From Spiroplasma gladiatoris (lineage in GTDB: Bacteria > Bacillota_I > Bacilli_A > Mycoplasmatales > Mycoplasmataceae), in the NCBI RefSeq assembly GCF_004379335.1, contig NZ_CP038013.1, positions 682,001 through 746,000 of the forward strand: 64,000 nucleotides of DNA, read 5' to 3'. Position numbers and translations under genes: made by a program. The notes below the pieces were generated by a model. That model worked only from the letters and a program-made list of their open reading frames with translations. It was not told where the DNA came from and did no database searches. Each line of letters starts with the position of its first letter. The first letter of the stretch is position 1. Of the stretch, positions 33,916 through 44,996 are shown in pieces.

Positions 33916-34829
33916 TTATAATATGAATACTTTTTTATATAAATATCACTTTTTATAATGTAAAACTTTTATTTTTAAATTATTTTCTTTAATATTTTTA
34001 GGTATTGTTTTTTTATTGGAGTAATAATAAATTATTTCTAGATTAAATTCCACGTTAAGTAATTTTAGTTCTTTAATTATATGTTGATCATTTTCCAAAG
34101 AAATACCAAATAACTCTATAATAATTTTGTTTTTTTTATTATCTTTTTCAAAAGATTTTGCAGCATAATATTTAATTTTTTCAAAAAAATCATTTGTAAC
34201 TTTTTTTCATATAAATTTACTTGAGGATTTGGAGAATTAGAATTTATCCCTGGACTACCATTGATTTCAAGGTTAATTAAGAATTTAGAATTAGAGTGTA
34301 GTGTAACATAAAAACGCATATTTTCTTTTTTCAATATTATATACAAGTAGTGTATTGAATCTGTAAAATTAGTGGTTCCTAATATATTATAATCATTTTC
34401 AATTGAGTCATTTTTTATTTTTGAAAAATGACTCTTGATTTTATCATTTTTTAAAAATCTTACTCTTTTGAAATAGGAAAAAGATATAAAATAAATGACG
34501 ATATCTTTATATTTTTCACTTATATTATCATCTATAAATTTTTTCAAATCATTTAGAAAAAACTCTTCAATATTAATTTTATTTTTTAAAAACTGTGAAT
34601 TTTTAATAAAATTTATAGATAATTCTATAGATTCTTTAGCATTATAGAAATCAATATCATCGTATTTTCTATTTTGAGAATAAAAAAGTATCGATTCAAC
34701 TGTTTCATCAAAATTGATTTCATAATTAAAATTTTTAAAATATTTTAATATTTCATCATTATATTTTAAAATTGTTGCATCTATGTTTGCATCAAATCCA
34801 TTTCCAAATAATAAAACCTTATAATTCAT
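33916..34829 (-). pseudogene. AbiH-like abortive-infection protein, frameshifted
   Basis: The N-terminus YKVLLFGNGFDANIDATILK matches the LxGNGFDxxxGxxT opening of AbiH-type phage-resistance proteins. The middle has NDYNILGTTNFTDSIHYLY, like the AbiH NFNYTxxxxxxY region. Near 34190-34260 the frame changes. The other frame continues for ~90 residues with KIIIELFGISLENDQHIIKE, the expected C-terminal GxSLxxxD box, and ends at 33916 beside IS copy 3. As written the gene is broken by at least one frameshift. The 243-residue upper frame alone would lack the C-terminal box. TATAAT lies seven bases before the ATG at 34829, a second possible leaderless start in this region. Confidence 0.65.
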
Positions 34830-34867
34830 AGTATAATTATAAAACATTTTAAAACAATTATTGTTAA

Positions 34868-34940
34868 TAAAAATTAATTAGTTATTGACAGTTATGAATA
34901 ACAAGCGATTATGTCACAAGTAAAATATACTTGGAGAAAA
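34868..34940 (+). repeat. Junction of two transposon-end relics
   Basis: 34868-34892 matches the end of the transposase at 63534-64000 (ATTAATTAGTTATTGACAG). It is followed directly by TGAATAACAAGCGATTATGTC, a terminal sequence that recurs at 42324, 51695 and, inverted, at 49136-49160. No coding sequence of the element is left here. This looks like an excision scar or a circle-type junction. Confidence 0.5.
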
Positions 34941-34991
34941 AAACTATAGAAATTAAATCTAAGTTTTTATTAAAAAAACTCTTATAATCTT

Positions 34992-35023
34992 AAATAAACC
35001 AGTTATATTAAACTGGTTTATTT
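34992..35023. terminator. Rho-independent terminator after a lipoprotein gene
   Basis: AAATAAACCAGTT (34992-35004) pairs with AACTGGTTTATTT (35011-35023). The stem carries its own A- and T-runs and can work in both directions. It lies downstream of the lipoprotein at 35095 on the minus strand. Confidence 0.8.
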
Positions 35024-35094
35024 GTTATTCTTATTTATTGTAAATAAAAGTCTAAATTGTATTTACAATTAAATCTTTCTTATAAATATAATGA

Positions 35095-35547
35095 CTATTT
35101 AGAGTATTTTTTAATAGCTGAGTCCATATATTTTTCAACTAGATCATAAACTGAACTACTAAAATATTCTTTTATATATTCTTTCATCTCTTTTAATCTT
35201 TTTACTAAATCATTAGCTGTTTTTATAGCTCTAAAACTATCATAATCAGGTAATAAATTTTCATCAATTTTACATATTTCATAATCCATTACATATAAAT
35301 CTACTCCTAGTTTTATATAAGATACTACATCAGAATCACTTGCTTCTTTATCGTTAATTTTTTTCAAATAATCATTAAATTTTTTATACTTTTCTTTATA
35401 TAATTCTACTTTTTCTTTAATATTTTTACTGTTAACTTCAGTTTCTTTTCCAGGACCAGAACTACTTTCTTGATTACATGAAATTACAACACTTGATACT
35501 GAAGTCATAAGACTAGTAGATGCTAATAATGTTAATATTTTTTTCAT
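35095..35547 (-). CDS. Small surface lipoprotein
   Basis: A 150-residue protein with a mollicute lipoprotein signal peptide. Residues 1-24 run KKILTLLASTSLMTS to VVISC, with the acylated Cys at position 24. The mature part is charged and helical (EKVELYKEKYKKFNDYLKKI) and ends in KYMDSAIKKYSK. It should be anchored on the outer face of the membrane. No enzyme domain is recognised. It is a single gene, with AAAAAGAG as a weak ribosome binding site upstream of ATG 35547 and a terminator behind it. Confidence 0.8.
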   Translation of the reverse strand: MKKILTLLASTSLMTSVSSVVISCNQESSSGPGKETEVNSKNIKEKVELYKEKYKKFNDYLKKINDKEASDSDVVSYIKLGVDLYVMDYEICKIDENLLPDYDSFRAIKTANDLVKRLKEMKEYIKEYFSSSVYDLVEKYMDSAIKKYSK

Positions 35548-35738
35548 TTATTTTTCTCTTTTTACACATATCAATATAACAAAAAAAAAAAAAAACAAGA
35601 TTTATTAAATTTAAAGAATAATTATTGTTTACATCATTTTTTTATGTTATTTATTATTTTTAATATTTAGATTATTGATAATATATTTGTAAGTATTGTA
35701 TACTAATCATTTGCATTAATGGTTTTTTACTTTATATA

Positions 35739-35758
35739 ACCACTTAAAGTGGTATAAT
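35739..35758 (+). promoter_or_regulatory. Promoter with palindromic operator overlapping the -10 box
   Basis: ACCACT-TAA-AGTGGT (35739-35753) is a perfect palindrome whose last base is the first base of TATAAT (35753-35758). A repressor bound here would block the -10 box. The promoter would serve the small ORF at 35786. Confidence 0.5.
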
Positions 35759-35785
35759 CAAAAATAAAGAAAAAGGTGAAATAGT

Positions 35786-35869
35786 ATGGGGTTAAGTGAA
35801 GAAATTTTAAAATTTATTAAAGATAATAATATTGATATTAGTGATAACAATTTATGAAGCTTATTTTAA
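35786..35869 (+). CDS. Small ORF, 27 residues, probably a truncated gene
   Basis: ATG 35786 follows AAAGGTG and the promoter above. The peptide MGLSEEILKFIKDNNIDISD continues to a stop at 35867-35869. A further open stretch in another frame (LKDKELTILLVYKDLL) suggests that a longer gene was cut by a frameshift. No family is recognised. Confidence 0.35.
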
Positions 35870-36040
35870 AAAACTAAAAGATAAAGAATTAACAATCTTA
35901 TTAGTGTATAAAGATCTATTATAATCTTTTGAAAATTGTATTATAAGCAACAAAATTTTTTTAAATATATAAATTTAAAATTTACTTTAAAAAATAAATG
36001 AGTACAAAAAAAATAATAACTTTAAATAAGGAGAAAAAAT

Positions 36041-36370
36041 ATGAAAGAAAAATGAAAAGGAAAAAGATTAACTGAATTATTAAAAGATAAAGATTTTTTA
36101 AATGCTACTGAAGAAGAAATAAAAGAAGTTGCAAATGATAGTGTTCTTTGTAAATTTATTAATGAAGATGTTGAGATAATTTTAAAAGAATCTGATGAGT
36201 CAATAAAAAGAACAAAAGAGTTAATAAAAAGTACAAAAGAGTTAATAAAAAGTACAGAAGAATTATTAAAAGAATCAAAACAAAGAAGAATAGAAATGAA
36301 TTTAGAATGAGATAGATTTTGTAAAAAGTGTGAAAAAATATTTGAAGGTAAAAATTTTTATGATGCTTAG
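36041..36370 (+). CDS. Helical protein with tandem heptad repeats
   Basis: A 109-residue protein starting at ATG 36041 behind AAGGAG, read through three TGA Trp codons. Residues ~55-85 contain three to four tandem 7-residue repeats of the type (K)ELIKSTK, encoded by near-identical 21-base units at 36200-36265, which predict a coiled coil. A CKKC pair lies near the C-terminus (FCKKCEKIFEG). No known domain is recognised. A decayed second copy of its first codons, including the ribosome binding site, lies at 36482-36530. Confidence 0.6.
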
Positions 36371-36481
36371 TTTATTGAAAACACTGGTCTGCTCCCCTAT
36401 TCACTTGTTTAATTGTTATGAATTAGTTATTTAAAGAATTTAATTGATTTTTAAAAATTTGATATAATATAGTTATTAAGA

Positions 36482-36530
36482 AATAAGGAGAAAAAAATAT
36501 AACGAAAAATCAGAAAGGAAAAAGTACTTT
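36482..36530 (+). pseudogene. Decayed duplicate of the 5' end of the heptad-repeat gene
   Basis: AAGGAGAAAAAAATAT followed by ACGAAAAATCAGAAAGG parallels the ribosome binding site and first codons of the gene at 36041, but the ATG is lost and no frame continues. The rest of 36371-36623 holds no gene that I can see. Confidence 0.4.
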
Positions 36531-36623
36531 TATTGTCAAAAATTTATTTTAGACGTTTATATTAATGTATCATTTTTTGTTAACTAATCGCTAACGCTAA
36601 ATAATGAATAATGATATAAACAA

Positions 36624-36932
36624 TTAATGCTTTATATTTTTAGAATTTTCTAAAATTAATGAAGTTACTATATCGTTAAATTCTTCTTTATTATCTTCTA
36701 ATCATTTTTCTATTTCTTGTTGTTTTTTTAAAAACTTTTTAGAATGGTATTTACATAATATTTCTTTAAAATTAGTGTAATCTAATAATTCATTATTTTT
36801 ATTTACTACCTTATATGAAAAGTTTTTACATTTTTTTATAGTGCATTTAAATTTTTTAATAAAAATTTGTTCATCACAATCATCACATTTTACAAATTTA
36901 TTATTAATATCATTATGTTTACAATTTTTCAT
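36624..36932 (-). CDS. Small Cys-rich, probable zinc-binding protein
   Basis: A 102-residue protein from ATG 36932 behind AGGAGAAAAAT. The N-terminal half has CKHNDINNKFVKCDDCDEQ and KCTIKKCKNF, which give enough Cys/His pairs for one or two zinc ribbons, then ILCKYHSKKF. The C-terminal half is acidic and helical. It could bind nucleic acid or protein. No specific family is recognised. Two TGA-free reading tests agree on the frame, and one TGA Trp lies near the C-terminus. Confidence 0.6.
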
Positions 36933-37041
36933 ATTTTTCTCCTGAATTAATAATACTAAATTTTTATATCGTTAAAAAACATTAAATTAATTTAAATAAA
37001 TATATTTAAAAAAAATCTAATAAAAACATAATTTATTATGA

Positions 37042-37308
37042 TTATTTAAGTTTATTTTCGGTTAACATGTAGTAATATTTTTTATTAAATCTTTCAAAAA
37101 GAAAAACCTCTCCACAATCAAGTATATCTATTTTTCATGTATTTAAAAATTGTTTAAATTTATTGGAGTTTATTTGTTTTAAATTTTCAAATAAATCACT
37201 TTTTAAAAAATTATATGCTTTTTCAATACTGTTAAAAATAGAGTCAATAGCTAGACTTATTTTATTATCTTCTTCAATAACAAGAATTCTTAATACATAT
37301 ATATTCAT
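37042..37308 (-). CDS. Unrecognised 88-residue protein
   Basis: Starts at ATG 37308 with AGGAAGATTTAA upstream and ends at 37042. The sequence begins MNIYVLRILVIEEDNKIS and contains one TGA Trp (LNTWKIDILDCGEVFLFERF). A short alpha/beta protein without membrane segment or known motif. It sits alone between the zinc protein and the sugar module. Confidence 0.5.
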
Positions 37309-37382
37309 TTAAATCTTCCTATCTTTATTTTTATTTTACTAAAATTAGCGCATATTTGAAGCTTTTTATAAAATAATATACA

Positions 37383-37415
37383 AAAAAGAAATCACACTAA
37401 TTTAAAGTGCGATTT
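37383..37415 (-). terminator. Terminator of the GH1/PTS operon
   Basis: A 10-bp stem (37389-37398 with 37406-37415) with one wobble pair is followed, in the minus direction, by a T-run (complement of 37382-37387). It lies 30 bases after the GH1 stop. Confidence 0.75.
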
Positions 37416-37444
37416 AATGTATATTTTATTTTATTAATTTAAAT

Positions 37445-38845
37445 CTATAATTCATTTGCATTATTTTCAATTAAATTTTTATATCAATAAAAACTGTCTT
37501 TTTTATATCTTTTACATTCTTTTAAATCAAAATCTTCTCTATCAACATAAATAAAACCATATCTTTTTTTTACCCCTTCATGTGTTGATACTAAATCAAA
37601 TGCACTTCATGGATTATATCCAATAATATCTATATTATCTTGTAAAATAGCTATTTTCATTTGTTTTATATGTTCTTTATAGTATTTAATTCGATATTGA
37701 TCATGTATTTGATAATTATTGTCAATTTTATCATAACCACCAATTCCGTTTTCTGTAATTAGCAAGGGTAAGTTGTATCTATCATATAGTTCTCTTAAAG
37801 TATTTCTAAATCCTATAGCATCAATTTCTCATCCAAAATCTGTTTTGTTTAAATTATCATTTTTAACTTGTTGATACATACCTTTTACACTTTTGATTTT
37901 TTGTTGACTTGGCATTTCATCAAATAACTTATCACTAAATGGAAATATTGCAGTTGATGATGTGTAATAATTAAATGCTATAAAATCTGGTTTTGCACTA
38001 TTAATTTCATTCATTTCTTCAATTGTATATTCAAACATCGAGTTATTTTCTCTTAAATAGTTTAAAACTAGTTTGTTATATCTACCAAATACACAAGTAT
38101 CTAAATAAAATCAATTTCTCATAACTTTCATATTAAATGCTGCAAGATTATCAATTGGTTTGCTTGTTCCAGGATATACACAAGCAATATTTGGTGCGGG
38201 ACCTATTTTTGAATTTGAAAGTGTTTTATGACATAGATTAATAACTTTTGCTTGAGCTACCATCATATTATGATTTATTTGATATAAATATTTTATTTTA
38301 TTTTCAGTTTCAGGGATTTTAATACCCACTATTTCACCAAATAAAATCATTATATTTTGTTCATTAATTGTTAATCAATGATTGACTCTATCACCAAAGT
38401 TTTCAAATAAAATTTTAGAATAATTTAAGAAATCTTCAATAATATTTTTATTATGTCATCCACCATCTTTATCTAATTTATCAGGTAAATCGAAATGATA
38501 AATAGTAACAATCGGTGTAATATTATATTTAATAAGTTCATTTATAAGGTTGTTATAAAATTCTAAACCTTTTTTATTAATATCACCTCTTCCATTTGGT
38601 AATATTCTTGTCCATGATATTGAGAATCTATATGATTTTAACCCTAACTCTGACATCATTTTTACATCTTCTTTTCACTTATTATAGTGATCTGAAGCTA
38701 CTTCAAAATTTGTTGTGCCTTCTGGATAGTTATTTCTTACATCTTGTACAGAAAGACCTTTTCTATCAGCATTATAACCACCTTCAAATTGATAAGCACT
38801 AGTAGAAGCACCTCATAAAAAATTATCATTTATTTTTTTTGGCAT
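37445..38845 (-). CDS. GH1 6-phospho-beta-glucosidase
   Basis: A 466-residue GH1 enzyme. It has [20 protein letters not shown] at the N-terminus. The acid/base glutamate is in NHWLTINEQN, and the nucleophile is in [12 protein letters not shown]. The C-terminus is SFYWYKNLIE. The ATG at 38845 lies 23 bases inside the PTS gene, so enzyme and transporter are translationally coupled. It cleaves phosphorylated beta-glucosides in the cytoplasm. The acid/base region differs from the GH1 at 3.3 kb (NEQN against NEPL), so the two may prefer different aglycones. Confidence 0.9.
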
Positions 38846-41333
38846 TTTTTAAGTTCTCCTTACTCATTAAGTTAAGATACTCTTTTTTTGAATAATCAAT
38901 ATTCATAGGTTCAGCTATTGCAAATGATATATCAATTGAATATAAAGAGTTTCAATAATTATTATAAAAAGTTTTTAATATAGAATTATCATTCACATTT
39001 ATTTTGTTAATAAAATTATTAATTTCTAATAAACTATTTTTGTTGAATTCACTTACAATGATTTCTGACATTTTATTTTTTTCTTCTAAAACTTTTATTT
39101 GTTGTACTATAATTTCATATTTATCTGATAATTTTAATTTATTATATTTAGTTGCGAGTATATTAAATTTATCAAGATTCTTATATTCGTATTTTTTTGC
39201 CTTGTTATACTTTTTTTCTTTTTTATTTTCAAATTTGTTTATCATTAATTGTTTTTTTAATTCTTTTTTTTGCAACTCTATTAATGATTTTTCATATTCT
39301 TTGTAACTAGGAATAAATTTTTTAATAACTTCATATTTGTTTTTTAACTCATTTTCATAGTTTTTTAATTCACTATCACTTAAATTTAAGTTTCTTTTTA
39401 AAACTTGTAGCAATATTTTGTTATTTTCTTTATATCCAATATGTTCAAATTTTCTATCTTTAAAAAACAATAGTGTAATTAAAAGAGCAAATACTAAAGC
39501 TACCAATCCAGAAATAACACCAAACGCTGTACCTCAACCGAGTTCTAGTCCCATATAAGACATAATACCTGTTCCTGTTCTTCTATATTGTTCAACTTTT
39601 AAAAATCCCGCTAATATTCCTCCTACTAGTCCACCTAAACAACCATATAAAAAGGGTTTAATTTTGGGTAAATTAACTCCATAAACAATGGGTTCTGTTA
39701 TTCCAAAAATAGCACCAGGTAAAGCTGCAAAAACCGCTTGTTTAGTTTTTTGATTTTTTGTTAATATAGCAACAGCAATAACAGCTCCAATTTGACCCAT
39801 TATTCCAATTTGACATGCAGCATACATAGCAGAAGGATCTCCAACGTTCATCGGAAGTGTAATTACAGCTATAACAGCAACATGAGTTCCAGTTAATATT
39901 AATGGTTGTCAAATCATTGCAAATATACCCATACCTAATCCAAATGGAATTTTACCTAATAGAATTACAAATTTAGCAATTAGTTGTTCAATAATTCTAA
40001 ATAATGGTCCTACAGTAAATAACATTGTTACAAAAACTATTAAAAACACTAAGGCTGGTCTAAACACAATATCAACAGATGTTGGCATTCATTTTTTTAT
40101 TCATTTATCTATAAATACAAGTAAAATACCAGCACATATCATAGGAAGCACTGTTCCCTCATATGTTTTTATAGTGATTGGATTATCAAATATAGTAAAT
40201 AAAGTTCAACCATTACCAAATAAGTATCTACTAGATAAAGCGATTCCTAATCATATCGCTAGTCAAGGATCGCCTTTAAAGTATTTAACAGTACTAGATA
40301 AAAATACAATACCAACTAATTCTATACCTACTTTTGACATTATATACATGAGTGCACTAAATAAGTCTAGCTCCATAATTGATTGACCTTGTGCTGGGTT
40401 TACAATTACTTTTGATATAACAAGAATTGCTTGTATACCACTAATTACACCAGTTCCAATTAATATTGGAACTGTAGGAAAAACTATGGCAGTTATAGCA
40501 CCCATAATTTTCTTTTTAACTGGTGTTTTATTTATTTTTTTTGTACTTTTGATTTCGTTAGTTTCACGATCTTCAATAATTATTTGACATTCATCTTTTA
40601 CTTTATATACCTCTCCCCCAATAATTATTTGAAGTTCTTCACCATTTCAGTTTATACCTTTAGTAAGTTCTATTTTTTTAATAGCTTTTTCATTTACTAA
40701 ATTTTTATTTATAATTTTAAATCTTAATCTTGTCATACAATTATGACATAAACTTTGATTACTTCTTCCACCAATAGCTGCTAAATATTCATAAGCAATT
40801 GTTTTATATTTACTTTCTCTTTTTTCTAAAATAACTTTCTTATTGTCAATTGGTTTTTGCTCTTTTAATTCATACTCAACTTCATAAATTAACTCACCTT
40901 TTTTAACTATTTTATTTATATTTTTATAGGTGATTTTAAAAGTTTTAAAATTACTAGTATCAACTAATATTGGAGTAGATCTACTCATTTTTTTTGAATC
41001 TATCAAGTTTCAATCAACATTTATTAATTGTTCATTCAACAAAATTTTTTCACCTTGTTTTTTTAATAATTTAAAAGGTTTACCTTCTAAATTAACAGTT
41101 TCTAATCCGATATGCATTAAAACATTAACATTATTACTACTAAAATAAAAAGCATGTAATGTATCTATTATTAATTCTATTTTCGATTCATATAGTGGTG
41201 AATAAATCAAATTTGAATTTGGTTCAATAAATACACCTTCACCTAAAGCTTTGCTAGAAAAAGCAGAATCACTTATTTCTTCAATTTTTTTAACATATCC
41301 TTCAACAGGTGCATATATCTGTATTTTTTCCAT
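38823..41333 (-). CDS. PTS EIIABC beta-glucoside transporter with C-terminal extension
   Basis: An 836-residue protein. The Glc-type EIIA domain comes first (residues ~1-140) with the phospho-His in VLMHIGLETVNL. EIIB follows with the phospho-Cys in LCHNCMTRLRFKI, then EIIC with about ten membrane segments and the GITEPIVYGVNLP motif. After the last membrane segment (~residue 620) come ~215 extra Lys/Glu-rich, coiled-coil-like residues that are not part of the standard EIIABC architecture. They end near the motif NNYWNSLYSIDISF. The ATG at 41333 is preferred over one five codons upstream, because AAAGGAG precedes it. An inverted repeat abuts that ribosome binding site. Confidence 0.88.
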
Positions 41334-41345
41334 ACTTTCTCCTTT

Positions 41346-41369
41346 CATAGTAGAATTTTTTCTACTATG
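41346..41369 (-). promoter_or_regulatory. Inverted repeat next to the PTS ribosome binding site
   Basis: CATAGTAGAA (41346-41355) and TTCTACTATG (41360-41369) are perfect complements around TTTT. On the transcript the hairpin runs directly into AAAGGAG and the start codon. Its core TAGAA-n-TTCTA recurs at 47446-47464 before the second PTS gene. It may be an RpiR operator or an RNA switch. Confidence 0.6.
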
Positions 41370-41420
41370 AGTTAATATTAAAGGAAAAAATTATTTAAAG
41401 TATATTTTTGAACTTGTTTA

Positions 41421-42200
41421 TTATTTATAAATATGTTTAGTGATTTTAAGTATTAAATTAGTTAATATGAAATTAATTTGCCCTATTCTTAAAAAACTTC
41501 TAACCTCACTATTATATTGAGATAAAGATTTAATAAGTAAAATATTACTGGTGTCATTATTTTTATATTTAATCTTTTCAAAGTGAGAGTCTGTTACTAT
41601 AAATAATGATCTTAATTTATTTTCAAATGCATAATCAATATTTAATAAAATTTCTTCTATCTCTAACCCAGTTAGTATAAAAAAAGTTAAATCATTTTCT
41701 TTTAGTTTTTTAATAAATGTTGATTCGATTTTTCTTTGTTGGAAATAAAAAGTTTTTATATGCATATTTAAATAATTAGCAAATAAACCTATTTGTTTAT
41801 AGTCATCTTCACTCGAACAAACTATTAAAACTTTTTTAGATATTAAAATTTCTTTTTTGAAAAAGTTTAATTTCTCATTTAATAAATTTATATCAAAAAG
41901 AGAATTTATTTTTATTATTTCCTCTACATCATTAATCAAATTTTTGTTTTCATTTTTATTAATGCCATAAAATTCCAACTCAGCCATTAGTGAATGGATC
42001 ATCTCACCATAACCTTCATAACCGAGTTTTTTTGAAAATAATGTTAAAGTAGATTTTGAAATATTTAATTTAAAAGCAATTTCTTTTGATTTATAAAATA
42101 TTTTATTTTCAGCGTTTTTCTTAATAAATTCTGCGATATGATAATCTAAGGTTTTTTCTTTTAGCTTGATAATATTTTTTAACTTTTCTCTAATTCTCAT
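41421..42200 (-). CDS. RpiR-family regulator
   Basis: A 259-residue RpiR regulator located just upstream of the PTS-GH1 operon on the same strand. The HTH part is FKLNISKSTLTLFSKKLGYE, followed by GYGEMIHSLMAELEFYG. The SIS-like domain has KKVLIVCSSEDDYKQIG and DLTFFILTGLEIEEIL. It probably regulates the adjacent operon in response to a sugar phosphate. AAAGGTTAAAT precedes ATG 42200. The 87-base gap to the PTS gene holds the inverted repeat at 41346. Confidence 0.85.
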   Translation of the reverse strand: MRIREKLKNIIKLKEKTLDYHIAEFIKKNAENKIFYKSKEIAFKLNISKSTLTLFSKKLGYEGYGEMIHSLMAELEFYGINKNENKNLINDVEEIIKINSLFDINLLNEKLNFFKKEILISKKVLIVCSSEDDYKQIGLFANYLNMHIKTFYFQQRKIESTFIKKLKENDLTFFILTGLEIEEILLNIDYAFENKLRSLFIVTDSHFEKIKYKNNDTSNILLIKSLSQYNSEVRSFLRIGQINFILTNLILKITKHIYK

Positions 42201-42319
42201 ATTTAACCTTTCAATTTAGTAAATTCTTATTCAAATTTAATATATGTATTAAAATAAATAAGGAACTACAATTATTTCAAAAAAACTTTTTTATTTAATA
42301 GATATACTATTTATTTAAA

Positions 42320-42450
42320 AATATATGAATAATAACAAGCAATTATGTCACAAGTAAAATATACTTGGAGACAAAATTATAAAAAAATGAAATTAGACAT
42401 AATAAAGCAAATAAAATTAAAAGCTATAAAAGGTTTAATTTACAACTAAC
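42320..42450 (+). repeat. Transposon relic with the GATTATGTCACAAG-type end
   Basis: ATTATGTCACAAGTAAAATA followed by an ATGAAATTAGACATAATAAAG-like coding start and KQIKLKAIKGL-type residues is the left end of the same decayed element as at 48440 and 51695. The rest of 42201-42580 has no gene. Confidence 0.55.
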
Positions 42451-42581
42451 ATTTTTATTAAAGGTTACTTGATTTAAAAATTAACTCAATCGTTATTTGA
42501 TTAGTTGATCTTTTATTTCTATATGTAATTAAAATAAATTTTTATAATAAAATTTTTAGATAATACTTATTTAAAAAATAA

Positions 42582-42604
42582 TAGACCAGTCTTCAACCGG
42601 TCTA
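42582..42604 (-). terminator. Terminator of an RpiR gene
   Basis: TAGACCAG (42582-42589) pairs with CCGGTCTA (42597-42604), with one non-Watson-Crick position. An A-rich stretch on the left gives a U-run for minus-strand transcripts coming from the RpiR gene at 42661. Confidence 0.7.
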
Positions 42605-42660
42605 CTTATTTTGATAATATTTCTTATAAAGCTTTAGTTATTTTACTTTTAATAAGAAAA

Positions 42661-43437
42661 TTATTTATATAATTTTTTATTAATTTTTAAATTAAGATAA
42701 AAGAATAAATTTATTAGAGCAAAATGTCTTAGAACATGGTGTGAGTCGTCATAATTAAAACTTAATAAATGTTTATTTTGATAATTATTATCATAAATTT
42801 TATTAAACTTAAAGTAAGTTGTTATTAAATAAGTATTTTTAATTTTTTTATTTATTATTTTTTTAATATACAAAGAAGCCAAATTTTTAAAATCACTTTC
42901 AGATATAATTATTAATTTTATACATTTATTATCATCAAAGTAGGATTCTAAGTCTAAATAATCTAACTCTATTTTAACTACTTGACTGGAGATATTTTGC
43001 TCTTGTAATACTTTTTGAAAATAACTTACTGAGTCTAAATTTTGTCAAGAAGATAAAATCTTTATTTTTTTTTGTAATAAAATATTTTTTATTAATGAAT
43101 CTAAAAAACTTTTACTTTGATTAACTCAATTATTCATACTTTTAATAGTTTCTAATTCTTTATTGATTTTGTTCTTTTTAATTTCTTCTTTTGCTTTTAA
43201 TATTGTTTTTTCATATTCAAGTTTTAATTTAAAAATAAGTTCACGATAACCACTACATCCAGTTTCTTTTGCAAAACGAGTAACTGTTGCTTCTGAAACA
43301 AAACATTCTTTTGAAAAATCTTTTTCGCTTTTAAATTCTCCGGTTAAAAACATATTTAATAATTTTTTACTTATAATATGTTTTATTGTATTTTTTTCAT
43401 CTTTTGACATTTCATCAATTTTTTCATATATATTCAT
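42661..43437 (-). CDS. RpiR-family regulator
   Basis: A 258-residue protein. The ATG at 43437 is chosen because AAGGAT lies upstream at a normal distance. A TTG 15 bases earlier is also possible. The HTH part is FSKECFVSEATVTRFAKETG, followed by GYRELIFKLKLEYEKTI. The C-terminal domain is SIS-like but divergent. It lies downstream of the GH1 gene at 43560, in the same direction, so the third sugar module has an RpiR gene at each end. A terminator follows. Confidence 0.8.
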
Positions 43438-43559
43438 AAATTTATCCTTCAATTTTTTAATAATATTTTTTTAACTTATCAATATTTGGAAGTAAATTTT
43501 AAGTTAATATTTTTATAAATCTATAAATTTTTAATTACAAATCAATTTTGTTTGATAGA

Positions 43560-44985
<1,426 letters not shown>

Positions 44986-44996
<11 letters not shown>

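Noticed and set aside
36200-36265. Short CRISPR-like array
   Set aside because: The 21-base units are coding heptad repeats without spacers. No cas gene is nearby.
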